Assembly: GCF_003312915.1 (NCBI RefSeq)
Contig: NZ_CP030261.1
Span: forward strand, 3,410,001 to 3,474,000
Length of the DNA stretch: 64,000 nt
Source of the DNA: Flavobacterium fluviale
GTDB lineage: Bacteria > Bacteroidota > Bacteroidia > Flavobacteriales > Flavobacteriaceae
Reading direction: 5' to 3'
Shown here: one piece after another, positions 1 through 8,342 of the stretch
How the letters are laid out: every line of letters starts with the position of its first letter
How positions within the stretch are numbered: the stretch's first letter is position 1
Notes under the pieces: model-generated
Seen by the model: the letters and a program-made list of their open reading frames with translations, nothing else
What the model was told of the DNA's origin: nothing
The model's database searches: none
Translations under genes and position numbers: made by a program

Positions 1-95
1 ATTTTTGCAGTAGTTTTATAAATCGGAATGGTCTGAGAATAACCTCCAGCGACATATATAAGAAAAAAGAATATGAGGAAAGTGTAGAATTTCAT
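1..95 (-). CDS. Start of a secreted protein, cut by window edge
   Basis: On the minus strand an ATG at 95 opens a frame running off the left edge (31 codons visible). The residues begin MKFYTFLIFFFLIYVAGGYS followed by QTIPIYK: a short basic start, a hydrophobic core and an Ala/Gly-Gly-Tyr-Ser-Gln junction, which is a typical Sec signal peptide. It is divergent from the aminopeptidase gene, with 174 bp between them. Nothing of the mature domain is visible, so no function can be given. Seen: the signal-like N-terminus. Inferred: an exported protein. Confidence 0.6.
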   Translation of the reverse strand, partial: MKFYTFLIFFFLIYVAGGYSQTIPIYKTTAK

Positions 96-157
96 AAAAT
101 GAGCTCTGATTTTATAGTGCTAAAATAGAGAAGAATTATGATTTTCGATATATCATC

Positions 158-239
158 ATTCGAATAGAAATCATAAAATTTTAAAAAACTTAATTCGAAT
201 GTTTACATTTGTTGCAGATTAAGTCCCGAAGCTTTGGGA
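158..239 (+). promoter_or_regulatory. Divergent promoter region with repeated ATTCGAAT
   Basis: A Bacteroidota -7 element TACATTTG lies at 204-211, with no TTG 19 bp upstream. The 8-bp palindrome ATTCGAAT occurs at 158-165 and again at 193-200, 35 bp apart. A 16-bp imperfect palindrome TCCCGAAGCTTTGGGA at 224-239 falls in the presumed 5' UTR of the aminopeptidase gene. Confidence 0.4.
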
Positions 240-269
240 TAAATACTTATTATTTTATATTTCTAACTA

Positions 270-1925
270 ATGAAAAAATACTTTGGAAGCATTTTAACTG
301 CTTTTTTAATTGGTTTCAGCGCTAATGCTCAAGGACTTTTAAATAAGTCGGAAACAGTTTTTACACATCAAGACACTTTGCGCGGGAGCATTACAAAAGA
401 AAGAGCTTGGTGGGATTTGAAATACTATCATTTGAATGTAAAGGTAAATCCTTCAGAAAAATCAATTTCAGGTTCCAATACTGTTCGCTATAAGGTTTTA
501 ACAGAAAACAATCGAATGCAGATTGATTTGCAGGAGCCAATGAATATTACAAAGGTGACTCAAAACGGTAAGGATTTAAAGTTTGAAAGAGATGGAAATG
601 CATTCTTTATTACTTTAACTGAAAAGCAAAAAGTTGGAGACACAAAAGAAATTGTAGTTTCATTTAGTGGAAAACCAAAAGAAGCGGTTAGAGCGCCATG
701 GGATGGCGGTTTTTCTTGGAAAAAAGATAAAAACGGAAAAGATTTTATCGCAACTTCTTGTCAGGGCTTAGGCGCGAGTGTTTGGTGGCCTTGTAAAGAC
801 CATATGTATGATGAAGTAGAAAATATGTTAATCAGCGTAAATGTTCCTGGAGATTTAACCGAAGTCTCAAATGGAAGATTGCAAAGTGTTAAAAAAGAGA
901 AGGATGGAACAAAAACATTTAATTGGTATGTTTCAAACCCTATAAACAATTACGGAGTAAATATTAATATTGGTGATTACGTTAATTTTTCTGAAGTATT
1001 CAAAGGAGAGAAAGGTGATTTAGATTGTAATTATTATGTTTTAAAAGATAATTTAGCTTTGGCTAAAGAGCATTTTAAAGATGCTCCAAAAATGCTTAAA
1101 GCTTTTGAAAGCTGGTTTGGACCTTATCCTTTTTATGAAGACAGTTACAAATTAGTTGAAGTTCCTTATTTAGGAATGGAGCATCAAAGTTCTGTAACTT
1201 ATGGAAATCAATACAAACAAGGTTATTTAGGACGCGATTTAAGCGGAACGGGCTGGGGATTAAAATTCGATTTTATTATAATTCACGAATCGGGTCACGA
1301 ATGGTTTGCTAATAATATTACTTACAAGGATATTGCTGACATGTGGATTCATGAAAGTTTTACTAATTATTCGGAAAGTATTTTTATTGAATATTACTAT
1401 GGAAAAGAAGCTGCGGCAGAATATGTAATTGGGTGCAGAAAAAACATTCAGAATGATACTCCAATTATTGGGCATTATGATGTAAATAATGAAGGATCTG
1501 GTGATATGTATCCGAAAGGAGCGAATATGCTTCATACAATGCGTCAAATTATTAATGATGATGCTAAATGGAAATCGATTTTAAGAGGTTTAAATAAGAC
1601 TTTTTACCATCAAACGGTTACTTCAAAACAGATTCAAGATTATATTAATGAGCAGTCGGGAATTAATTTCAACCGCGTCTTTGCACAATATTTAACGACA
1701 ACTCAAATTCCTGTTTTGGAATATATGTTTAAAAACGGAACACTGGGCTACCACTGGACAAATTGTGTCTCAAAATTTGATATGCCTGTAAAGGTTAAAA
1801 TTAATGGAGTGGAAACTTTGTTAAAACCAACCACAGAATGGCAGTCGGTAAAAACAACAAATGAAGACAGAAAGCTTGAAGTAGATAAAAATTTCTATGT
1901 AACGACTTCAAATATTGTTGAATAA
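270..1925 (+). CDS. Secreted M1 family zinc aminopeptidase
   Basis: A zinc metallopeptidase of the M1 (gluzincin) family, expected to remove N-terminal residues from peptides outside the cytoplasm. A signal peptide covers about residues 1-20 (MKKYFGSILTAFLIGFSANA). The zinc site is complete: HESGH at 339-343 with the third ligand E362 eighteen residues later, in WIHESFTNYSE. The substrate-amine motif usually written GAMEN appears here as GMEH (302-305), a variant also found in relatives of this family. At 551 residues it holds the N-terminal beta domain and catalytic domain but lacks the long C-terminal helical domain of PepN. It is single-copy in its unit and ends in a terminator. Confidence in the family is high; the substrate is unknown. 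Confidence 0.93.
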   Translation: MKKYFGSILTAFLIGFSANAQGLLNKSETVFTHQDTLRGSITKERAWWDLKYYHLNVKVNPSEKSISGSNTVRYKVLTENNRMQIDLQEPMNITKVTQNGKDLKFERDGNAFFITLTEKQKVGDTKEIVVSFSGKPKEAVRAPWDGGFSWKKDKNGKDFIATSCQGLGASVWWPCKDHMYDEVENMLISVNVPGDLTEVSNGRLQSVKKEKDGTKTFNWYVSNPINNYGVNINIGDYVNFSEVFKGEKGDLDCNYYVLKDNLALAKEHFKDAPKMLKAFESWFGPYPFYEDSYKLVEVPYLGMEHQSSVTYGNQYKQGYLGRDLSGTGWGLKFDFIIIHESGHEWFANNITYKDIADMWIHESFTNYSESIFIEYYYGKEAAAEYVIGCRKNIQNDTPIIGHYDVNNEGSGDMYPKGANMLHTMRQIINDDAKWKSILRGLNKTFYHQTVTSKQIQDYINEQSGINFNRVFAQYLTTTQIPVLEYMFKNGTLGYHWTNCVSKFDMPVKVKINGVETLLKPTTEWQSVKTTNEDRKLEVDKNFYVTTSNIVE

Positions 1926-1946
1926 AGTTTTTTAAAATTTCAAAAT

Positions 1947-1988
1947 AAAAAATCCCAAATTCCAATTAATTGGCGTTTGGGATTTTTT
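1947..1988 (+). terminator. Rho-independent terminator after M1 peptidase
   Basis: Arms AAAAAATCCCAAA (1947-1959) and TTTGGGATTTTTT (1976-1988) pair perfectly around a short loop and end in a T run. Confidence 0.75.
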
Positions 1989-2004
1989 ATTTAAGTTTTT
2001 TAAA

Positions 2005-2128
2005 TTAAACCCCACAGGTTTTTAAAACCTGTCAGGTTATTGTTTTCGTAACATTTTGTGATTTCTCCCCTCGTTCGAAATGACAAAAAAGGGCTAAAAA
2101 AAATCTTGTTTTTCAGCCCTTTTTTTAT
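2005..2128. repeat. Intergenic repeat block and bidirectional terminator
   Basis: Between two convergent genes lies an AACC...CAGGTTTTTAAAACCTG dyad (about 2008-2036). A related dyad recurs at about 51290 and 62328 in the form CCCGACA...TGTCGGG. It is followed by a hairpin AAAAAAGGGCT (2085-2095) / AGCCCTTTTTTT (2115-2126), which has A and T runs on both sides and can terminate both genes. Confidence 0.6.
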
Positions 2129-2163
2129 TGGAATTTGGATTTTTTTTATTGGAATTTAAAAGA

Positions 2164-3708
2164 TTATCTATTATTCAATTTCGCTTTTTCCTTTATGATA
2201 TCAGCAATTTTTCTGTTTTCAATTTTACTTTCAAGCCAAGAAATAATATCAAGATATAAGAAAGCCCTTTTTTCATAAGTGTTCTTTTCAAGTTCCACAA
2301 AACGAGCGTGCATTTTTTTGAATTCCTTCTTAATATCGGCTGGATAAAAGTTATTTAAATTTCTAAGGAATTTGATGATCTCTTTTTGAACTTCATGTAA
2401 ATCATTCATTTTCAATAAAAACTTATATGTACTCTTAAGGTGATTTTCTAAATAATAATCCTTTCCAAGTTCATAATGCGCAATCAGAGATAATAATCTC
2501 GCAAAGCACATTAAATCTTCGCGCATGGTTAAGTTCTTGTTGTTGATTATTTTATCTAAATAATTAATGCATTCATTGTATTTTTCAACACCAAAATAAA
2601 TAGAAGCAATTTTATAGAAAAACAACATCTCGTGGTGCTCATCAAGATGCTCGCTATGTACTTTAAGTCTGCTTAAAATTTCTGGAATTAAATATTCGCT
2701 TTCCGCAAAAGTTCCTTCTAAGATGTGCAGATTCAGTTTGTTATTGTACACATATAAAAATGAAAGCGATGCAATATTGTCATTTACAGGGAATTTGGGA
2801 TCTGCAATAGTTTCTTCTAAGAGATTCAAGTATTTTTTGAAATTAGATTTGTACTTCAACATATACAGCGATTCCAAGAAATAATGATTTCCCTTTAAGA
2901 AAAATACTGGATTAAGATAAATCATATTCGGATTATCGTAGAAAAGCTGTACCCATTTATAGGCATATTTATAGCTGGCCAGAAAATCCTGAACTAGAAA
3001 GCTTCGCCACAAGTTAGCATTGTAAAACCAGTATTTTTCGCGAAATCCGAATTTGCTTTCATCCAATTTTGCAATATGCCTATTGAAATAGTCATCTATA
3101 TATTTGTATTCCGCATCACTTTTTACGTATCCCGTTTTTAGCATGATTCCGTATAACTGAAGCGATAAATTCGATAATTTGCTTGAAATCGTATTGCGGT
3201 AGTTTAATTCTTTGGCTTGAACAACCAATTCGTCGGCGCGTCCCTGAATACTTCGGGTAATATATTGGGATTCAATTAGTTTTTCAAATTCAACAATTTC
3301 ATACGCCATATATTTTTCATCATTCTCCAGCGCTTGTTGTTTGGTCTTATCTAAAATTTTCAAACTCTGTTTATACAATCCTTTATTATAAAGAATTACG
3401 GCAAAATCCATTTGTTCGCGCAGCTGGTAACGAATATTTTGGCTGGGAATATTCAATCTTATACTTACTAAGATTTGTTTGTACAAGTATGATTTTAAGT
3501 TAGATAGCTGTACTTTTTGGATAATACCACTTTTAAGAATGAGTTTTTCATCATAAACTTCCGATTTATCGAGAATGTTGAATAATTCAATAAATTTTGT
3601 ATTTGAACTCGTTTCTAATCGGCTTGCAAAAATTTTAAACTGTCTTTTTTCTGATTTCGAAAGTGATTTGATTAAAACAAATAAGAAATCTTTTTGATGG
3701 TTAGCCAT
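2164..3708 (-). CDS. Helical-repeat protein of unknown function
   Basis: A 514-residue cytoplasmic protein with no signal peptide and no membrane segment. It is almost all predicted helix, rich in Leu/Tyr/Lys/Glu. Segments such as LYNKGLYKQSLKILDKTK (about residues 110-127) and YFGVEKYNECINYLDKII have the tetratricopeptide spacing of Tyr/Gly/Ala positions, so a TPR-like superhelix is likely. No catalytic motif was seen. It begins MANHQKDFLFVLIKSLSKSE, which looks like a helical cap. It is monocistronic, convergent with the M1 peptidase and divergent from leuA (149 bp). Whether it has any tie to the leu genes is unknown; the divergent layout alone does not prove one. Confidence 0.75.
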   Translation of the reverse strand: MANHQKDFLFVLIKSLSKSEKRQFKIFASRLETSSNTKFIELFNILDKSEVYDEKLILKSGIIQKVQLSNLKSYLYKQILVSIRLNIPSQNIRYQLREQMDFAVILYNKGLYKQSLKILDKTKQQALENDEKYMAYEIVEFEKLIESQYITRSIQGRADELVVQAKELNYRNTISSKLSNLSLQLYGIMLKTGYVKSDAEYKYIDDYFNRHIAKLDESKFGFREKYWFYNANLWRSFLVQDFLASYKYAYKWVQLFYDNPNMIYLNPVFFLKGNHYFLESLYMLKYKSNFKKYLNLLEETIADPKFPVNDNIASLSFLYVYNNKLNLHILEGTFAESEYLIPEILSRLKVHSEHLDEHHEMLFFYKIASIYFGVEKYNECINYLDKIINNKNLTMREDLMCFARLLSLIAHYELGKDYYLENHLKSTYKFLLKMNDLHEVQKEIIKFLRNLNNFYPADIKKEFKKMHARFVELEKNTYEKRAFLYLDIISWLESKIENRKIADIIKEKAKLNNR

Positions 3709-3799
3709 TGTAAAAAATAATAATGTAACTTATTGATAATAAATTAGTTAATAGGGTATAAATCGTTTTATGAACAGTATAATTTCATTAAAATGAATT

Positions 3800-3828
3800 T
3801 CGTACTGCGATAGTACGATATATATTTG
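3800..3828 (+). promoter_or_regulatory. leuA promoter with overlapping dyad operator
   Basis: The -7 element TATATTTG is at 3821-3828; the expected TTG position (3799-3801) reads TTC. A dyad TCGTACT-GCGAT-AGTACGA (3800-3818, 7-bp arms) fills the gap between the two promoter elements, the usual place for a repressor site. The binding protein is unknown. Confidence 0.55.
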
Positions 3829-3857
3829 TTATCAAGATGTGAAATTACATTAAATAA

Positions 3858-5039
3858 ATGAATATGAATAGAGAGAAAGTTCAAATTTTTGACACCACTT
3901 TGCGAGATGGTGAACAAGTTCCAGGATGTAAGTTAGATACTAAACAAAAATTAGTTATCGCAGAAAGACTTGACAAAATGGGAGTTGATATCATCGAAGC
4001 AGGCTTTCCTGTATCAAGTCCAGGCGATTTTTTATCCGTCTCTGAGATTTGTAAAATTGTAGAAAATGCAACTGTCTGCGGACTAACAAGAGCTGTAAAA
4101 AACGACATTGATGTTGCGGCAGCTGCTTTGAAGCACGCTAAGAAACCAAGAATCCATACTGGAATCGGAACTTCACAATCTCACATACTCCACAAATTAA
4201 ATACTACGCCAGAAGATATTATTGCAAGAGCAAAATATGCTGTAGCACACGCAAAATCGTATGTAGAAGATGTTGAATTCTACGCAGAAGATGCAGGTAG
4301 AACAGACAACGCTTTCTTGGCTAAAGTTTGTGAGGAAGTTATTAAATCTGGAGCAACAGTACTGAATATTCCTGATACTACTGGATATTGTCTTCCAGAA
4401 GAATACGGAGCAAAAATTAAATACTTAAAGGAAAACGTAAAAGGAATCGAAAACGTAATCCTTTCATGTCACTGTCATAATGATTTAGGAATGGCAACTG
4501 CAAACTCAATTGCAGGGGCTATAAATGGAGCAAGACAAATAGAATGTACTATTAATGGTATTGGTGAAAGAGCTGGAAATACTGCACTTGAAGAAGTGGT
4601 AATGATTTTCAAACAACACCCGTATTTAAATTTAGATACAAACATTAATACTAGAGAATTAAACGAAATGAGCCGTTTGGTTTCTGAAAGTATGGGAATG
4701 ATTGTACAGCCAAATAAAGCGATTGTAGGAGCAAATGCTTTTGCACACAGTTCTGGTATTCACCAAGATGGTGTAATTAAAAACAGAGCAACTTACGAGA
4801 TCATGGATCCGCTTGATGTTGGTGTAAACGAATCTTCGATTATTTTAACTGCAAGAAGCGGAAGAGCTGCTTTGGCTTATAGAGCTAAAAAAGTGGGTTA
4901 CGAGCTTACAAAAACACAATTAGACACTGTTTATGTTGAGTTTTTGAAATTTGCTGATATCAAAAAAGAAGTTTTAGATGCTGATATTCATCAAATCATC
5001 GAGGCTTCTAAAATTGAAGGTGAATTAATTAGAAGCTAG
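3858..5039 (+). CDS. leuA: 2-isopropylmalate synthase, short form
   Basis: Condenses 2-oxoisovalerate with acetyl-CoA, the first committed step of leucine synthesis. The DRE-TIM barrel motifs are intact: DTTLRDGEQ (12-20), the metal-binding SCHCHNDLG (203-211), GIGERAGN (234-241) and the SSGIHQDGV segment near residue 308. At 393 residues it stops after the barrel and linker, so the C-terminal LeuA allosteric dimer domain of the ~510-residue enzymes (the leucine-feedback site) is missing. The related enzymes homocitrate synthase and citramalate synthase share the barrel. The adjacent leuB, 80 bp downstream, favours isopropylmalate synthase. Expression may be set by the dyad upstream of the start. 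Confidence 0.85.
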   Translation: MNMNREKVQIFDTTLRDGEQVPGCKLDTKQKLVIAERLDKMGVDIIEAGFPVSSPGDFLSVSEICKIVENATVCGLTRAVKNDIDVAAAALKHAKKPRIHTGIGTSQSHILHKLNTTPEDIIARAKYAVAHAKSYVEDVEFYAEDAGRTDNAFLAKVCEEVIKSGATVLNIPDTTGYCLPEEYGAKIKYLKENVKGIENVILSCHCHNDLGMATANSIAGAINGARQIECTINGIGERAGNTALEEVVMIFKQHPYLNLDTNINTRELNEMSRLVSESMGMIVQPNKAIVGANAFAHSSGIHQDGVIKNRATYEIMDPLDVGVNESSIILTARSGRAALAYRAKKVGYELTKTQLDTVYVEFLKFADIKKEVLDADIHQIIEASKIEGELIRS

Positions 5040-5119
5040 TTAAGAAGAGAATAGAAAATAGAGCACAGAAGAAAGAGAAAAATAATATAAGGATTTAAAT
5101 ACATAAAGAACGAGACGTT

Positions 5120-6238
5120 ATGAATTTGAAAATTGCAGTTTTGCCAGGAGATGGAATTGGACCTGAGGTTATTTTACAAGCCAAAAAAGCATTGTATGCT
5201 ATTGCTGAAGTTTATAATCATGAATTTGTTTTTGAAGATGCGCTCATGGGAGCAGTTGCAATTGATAAAACAGGAAGCCCTTTGCCGGAACAAACACTAA
5301 ATCTATGTTTAAATACAGATGCAGTTTTGCTTGGTGCAATCGGAGATCCTAAATATGATAATAATCCGAATGCAAAAGTTCGACCTGAACAAGGTTTATT
5401 GAAACTTCGTAAAGAATTAGGTTTGTTTGCGAATATTCGTCCGATAAAACCTTACAAAGCGTTAATTGAAGCTTCTCCTTTAAAGAGAGAAATTATTGAA
5501 GGAGCTGATTTTACAATTTTCAGAGAATTAACAGGCGGTGCTTATTTCGGAGCTAAAACACTCAATGAAGAAGGAACGCATGCCTCAGATTTATGTGAAT
5601 ATTCAGAAGAAGAAATCACCAGAATTGCACATTTAGCTTTTAAATCGGCACAAAAACGACGCAAAAAGTTAACAATGGTAGACAAAGCTAATGTTTTGGA
5701 AACTTCAAGATTGTGGAGAAAAGTAGTTCAGAAAGTGAGCGAAAATTATCCAGATGTTAAGCTTGACTTTTTATTTGTTGACAATGCGGCAATGCAGTTG
5801 ATTTTAAATCCGAAACAATTTGATGTGATTTTGACTGAGAACTTATTCGGAGATATTTTATCTGATGAAGCCAGCGTAATTACAGGTTCTATTGGTTTAC
5901 TGCCATCGGTATCTTTAGGAGAAAAAAATGCTTTGTTTGAACCTATTCATGGATCATATCCGCAGGCAAAAGGAAAAAACATTGCCAATCCGATTGCTTC
6001 GATTTTAGCCGCAGCGCTTTTGTTAGAGCATTTTGGATTAACTAAAGAAGCCCATGTAGTTTATAAAGCGGTGGAAAAAGCAATTGAATATAAAGTAGTT
6101 ACAGTTGATTTAAAACCAGATTCAAAATTCGGAACAAATGAAGTAGGGGAGTTCATTTCTAATTTTATTTTCAGTAAAGATGATTTACTGTATTTTAATA
6201 ATGACAATGTTAGTATTGGACAATCGACGATTGTTTAA
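5120..6238 (+). CDS. leuB: 3-isopropylmalate dehydrogenase
   Basis: NAD-dependent oxidative decarboxylation of 3-isopropylmalate to 2-oxoisocaproate in leucine synthesis. The family signatures are present in order: LPGDGIGPEV (8-17), LLGAIGDPKYD, FRELTGGAYFG, DKANVLETSRLWR, VDNAAMQLI, the Mg-binding ENLFGDILSDEASVITGSIG stretch, and FEPIHGSYP. The length of 372 residues is normal. It follows leuA by 80 bp in the same direction and is probably cotranscribed. leuC and leuD, which usually sit beside leuB, are not in this window. Confidence 0.95.
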   Translation: MNLKIAVLPGDGIGPEVILQAKKALYAIAEVYNHEFVFEDALMGAVAIDKTGSPLPEQTLNLCLNTDAVLLGAIGDPKYDNNPNAKVRPEQGLLKLRKELGLFANIRPIKPYKALIEASPLKREIIEGADFTIFRELTGGAYFGAKTLNEEGTHASDLCEYSEEEITRIAHLAFKSAQKRRKKLTMVDKANVLETSRLWRKVVQKVSENYPDVKLDFLFVDNAAMQLILNPKQFDVILTENLFGDILSDEASVITGSIGLLPSVSLGEKNALFEPIHGSYPQAKGKNIANPIASILAAALLLEHFGLTKEAHVVYKAVEKAIEYKVVTVDLKPDSKFGTNEVGEFISNFIFSKDDLLYFNNDNVSIGQSTIV

Positions 6239-6320
6239 TATTTTTTGTTAAAAAGTGAATATAATAACAAGAAGTCTTTGAAATGTTGAGATTTTATTTT
6301 TTTACTTCCAGAAGTTTACT

Positions 6321-6328
6321 TACTTTTG
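6321..6328 (+). promoter_or_regulatory. Promoter -7 element of the ilv leader
   Basis: TACTTTTG matches TAnnTTTG; the position 19 bp upstream (6299-6301) reads TTT rather than TTG. A start point near 6333-6336 would give the leader peptide ORF (ATG at 6345) a 5' UTR of only about ten bases. Confidence 0.55.
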
Positions 6329-6344
6329 TAACACTAAAAAATAA

Positions 6345-6422
6345 ATGATGCAAATCTCAATTATTATTACTTCTGTCGTTGTTGTCAATGTGATTCACAC
6401 ATCTGCATCGGGAATGTTATAA
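6345..6422 (+). CDS. ilv leader peptide (attenuator ORF)
   Basis: A 25-codon ORF that starts MMQISIIITSVVVVNV and ends at TAA 6420-6422. Five of its 25 codons are Ile and five are Val, arranged as an III run and a VVVV run (6360-6395); its C-terminal part reads HTSASGML. It is followed at once by a terminator and then by ilvD. This is the layout of transcription attenuation by leader-peptide translation known for ilv and other amino acid operons. The control codons match the products of the operon (Ile, Val). The second ATG (6348) could equally be the start. Confidence comes from composition, position and the matching RNA structures. Confidence 0.85.
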   Translation: MMQISIIITSVVVVNVIHTSASGML

Positions 6423-6476
6423 ATATAATTGAAAAACTATATTACAAACCTTCCAAATACTGGAAGGTTTTTTTTT
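6411..6476 (+). promoter_or_regulatory. ilv attenuator: antiterminator and terminator hairpins
   Basis: Terminator: AACCTTCCA (6447-6455) pairs perfectly with TGGAAGGTT (6461-6469) around a 5-nt loop, followed by a run of T to 6476. Competing antiterminator: GGAATGTT (6411-6418) pairs with AACCTTCC (6447-6454) with one mismatch, extended inward by AATATA (6422-6427) / TATATT (6438-6443) across a symmetric 3x3 internal loop. The antiterminator strand is the last codons of the leader ORF. A ribosome finishing translation would cover it and let the terminator form, while a ribosome stalled at the Ile/Val codons would leave it free. Confidence 0.8.
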
Positions 6477-6508
6477 GGAATAAAAATTAAAAATAAAATA
6501 AAACAATA

Positions 6509-8182
6509 ATGGAATTAAATAAGTACAGCAAGACCATCACTCAAGATCAAACACAGCCTGCGGCGCAAGCAATGTTGTACGGAATTGGTTTAACTGAAGA
6601 AGATTTAAAAAAAGCACAAGTTGGAATTGTGAGCATGGGTTACGATGGTAACACTTGTAATATGCACTTGAACGATTTAGCAAAAGATGTTAAAAAAGGT
6701 GTTTGGGATGCAGATCTTGTCGGACTTATTTTTAATACCATTGGTGTCAGTGACGGAATTTCTAACGGAACGGAAGGAATGCGTTATTCATTGGTTTCTC
6801 GTGATGTAATTGCAGATTCTATAGAAACAGTTGTTGGAGCGCAATGGTACGATGGTGTAATTGCAATTCCAGGCTGTGATAAAAATATGCCGGGAGCTTT
6901 AATCGCAATGGGACGTTTAAACCGTCCAGCAATGATGGTTTACGGAGGATCTATTCACTCAGGAAAATGGAAAGGTGAATCTCTTAATATTGTATCAGCT
7001 TTTGAAGCTTTAGGTAAAAAAGTTAAAAACGAAATTACTCCAGAAGATTTCAAAGGAGTTATTCAAAATGCTTGTCCAGGTGCTGGTGCGTGCGGAGGGA
7101 TGTATACAGCAAACACAATGTCTTCGGCAATTGAAGCATTAGGAATGAGCTTACCATACAGTTCATCAAACCCTGCTTTAAGTCAGGAAAAAAGAGACGA
7201 ATGTGTTGCTGCAGGAGCTGCAATCAAAATTTTATTAGAAAAAGATATTAAGCCAAGGGATATTATGACCCGTAAGGCTTTTGAAAACGCTATTACAATT
7301 GTAGCGGTTTTAGGAGGTTCTACAAATGCAGTTATGCACTTAATTGCAATGGCTCACTCTGTTGATATCAAAATTACTTTGGATGATTTTCAAGCAATTA
7401 ATGACAGAACGCCAGTTCTTGCTGATATGAAGCCAAGTGGTAAATACATGATGGAAGATATTCATGAAGTGGGAGGAATTCCAGCAGTAATGAAATATTT
7501 ATTGAAAGCAGGACTTATTCACGGAGATTGTTTAACCGTAACAGGAAAAACAGTTGCCGAAAATTTAGCTTCTACTCCAGATTTACAAGACGGACAACAA
7601 GTAATTCATGAAATTCAAAAAGCGTTAAAACCAACTGGAAATATTCAGGTTTTATATGGAAATCTTGCTTCTGAAGGTGCTGTAGCAAAAATCAGCGGAA
7701 AAGAAGGAGAATATTTTGAAGGTCCAGCTGTAGTATTTGAAGGTGAATTTGAAGTAATTCCAGGTCTTCAAGCCGGAAAAATTAAACCAGGTAATGTAGT
7801 CGTCATCAGGTATTGCGGGCCAAAAGGTGGTCCAGGGATGCCTGAAATGCTGAAACCTACATCTGCTATTATTGGTGCTGGATTAGGAAGCAGCTGTGCT
7901 CTTATTACAGACGGAAGGTTCTCTGGAGGTTCGCATGGATTCGTGGTAGGACACGTTACACCAGAAGCTTATGATGGTGGTGGTATTGCTCTAGTAAAAG
8001 ATGGCGATTTAATTGCGATCGATGCCGTGAAAAATACTATTGACCTGAAAATTTCCGACGAAGAATTTGCAGCTAGAAAAGCGGCTTGGGTACAGCCGCC
8101 GTTAAAAGTTACAAAAGGAGTTTTACTTAAATACGCAAGATCGGTCTCTAGTGCATCAACAGGCTGTGTTACCGATAATTAA
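6509..8182 (+). CDS. ilvD: Dihydroxy-acid dehydratase
   Basis: Dehydrates 2,3-dihydroxy-isovalerate and 2,3-dihydroxy-3-methylvalerate to the 2-oxo acids, the third shared step of Val/Ile synthesis. The three cysteines that hold the iron-sulfur cluster are readable: C50 in DGNTCN, C123 in PGCDKNMPG and C195 in GAGACGGMY. The C-terminal [12 protein letters not shown] motif is also present. The length of 557 residues is normal for the IlvD/Edd family; the ilv context excludes 6-phosphogluconate or sugar-acid dehydratase. It is the first structural gene behind the attenuator. The start ATG at 6509 lies 32 bases after the terminator T run. Confidence 0.96.
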   Translation: MELNKYSKTITQDQTQPAAQAMLYGIGLTEEDLKKAQVGIVSMGYDGNTCNMHLNDLAKDVKKGVWDADLVGLIFNTIGVSDGISNGTEGMRYSLVSRDVIADSIETVVGAQWYDGVIAIPGCDKNMPGALIAMGRLNRPAMMVYGGSIHSGKWKGESLNIVSAFEALGKKVKNEITPEDFKGVIQNACPGAGACGGMYTANTMSSAIEALGMSLPYSSSNPALSQEKRDECVAAGAAIKILLEKDIKPRDIMTRKAFENAITIVAVLGGSTNAVMHLIAMAHSVDIKITLDDFQAINDRTPVLADMKPSGKYMMEDIHEVGGIPAVMKYLLKAGLIHGDCLTVTGKTVAENLASTPDLQDGQQVIHEIQKALKPTGNIQVLYGNLASEGAVAKISGKEGEYFEGPAVVFEGEFEVIPGLQAGKIKPGNVVVIRYCGPKGGPGMPEMLKPTSAIIGAGLGSSCALITDGRFSGGSHGFVVGHVTPEAYDGGGIALVKDGDLIAIDAVKNTIDLKISDEEFAARKAAWVQPPLKVTKGVLLKYARSVSSASTGCVTDN

Positions 8183-8342
8183 TTAATAAAATAACAATAT
8201 CAAAAATCAATATCAATTACAATTACAATATCAAAAATTAAACAGCAATAAAATAAAAAGATCAACTTAAAATTTATAATTGAGATTGATTTTTGCCATT
8301 GAATTTTGAAATTGAAATTGATTTTTGAAAACAAAATATACT

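Noticed and set aside
3770..3796. Mini-ORF MNSIISLK before leuA as a leucine/isoleucine leader peptide
   Set aside because: It lies upstream of the -7 element at 3821, so it would not be in the leuA transcript. It has few control codons and no terminator follows.
8325..8342. TTG start of ilvB six codons upstream
   Set aside because: The added residues are not part of the conserved IlvB N-terminus and derive from an A/T repeat; ATG 8343 gives the normal start.
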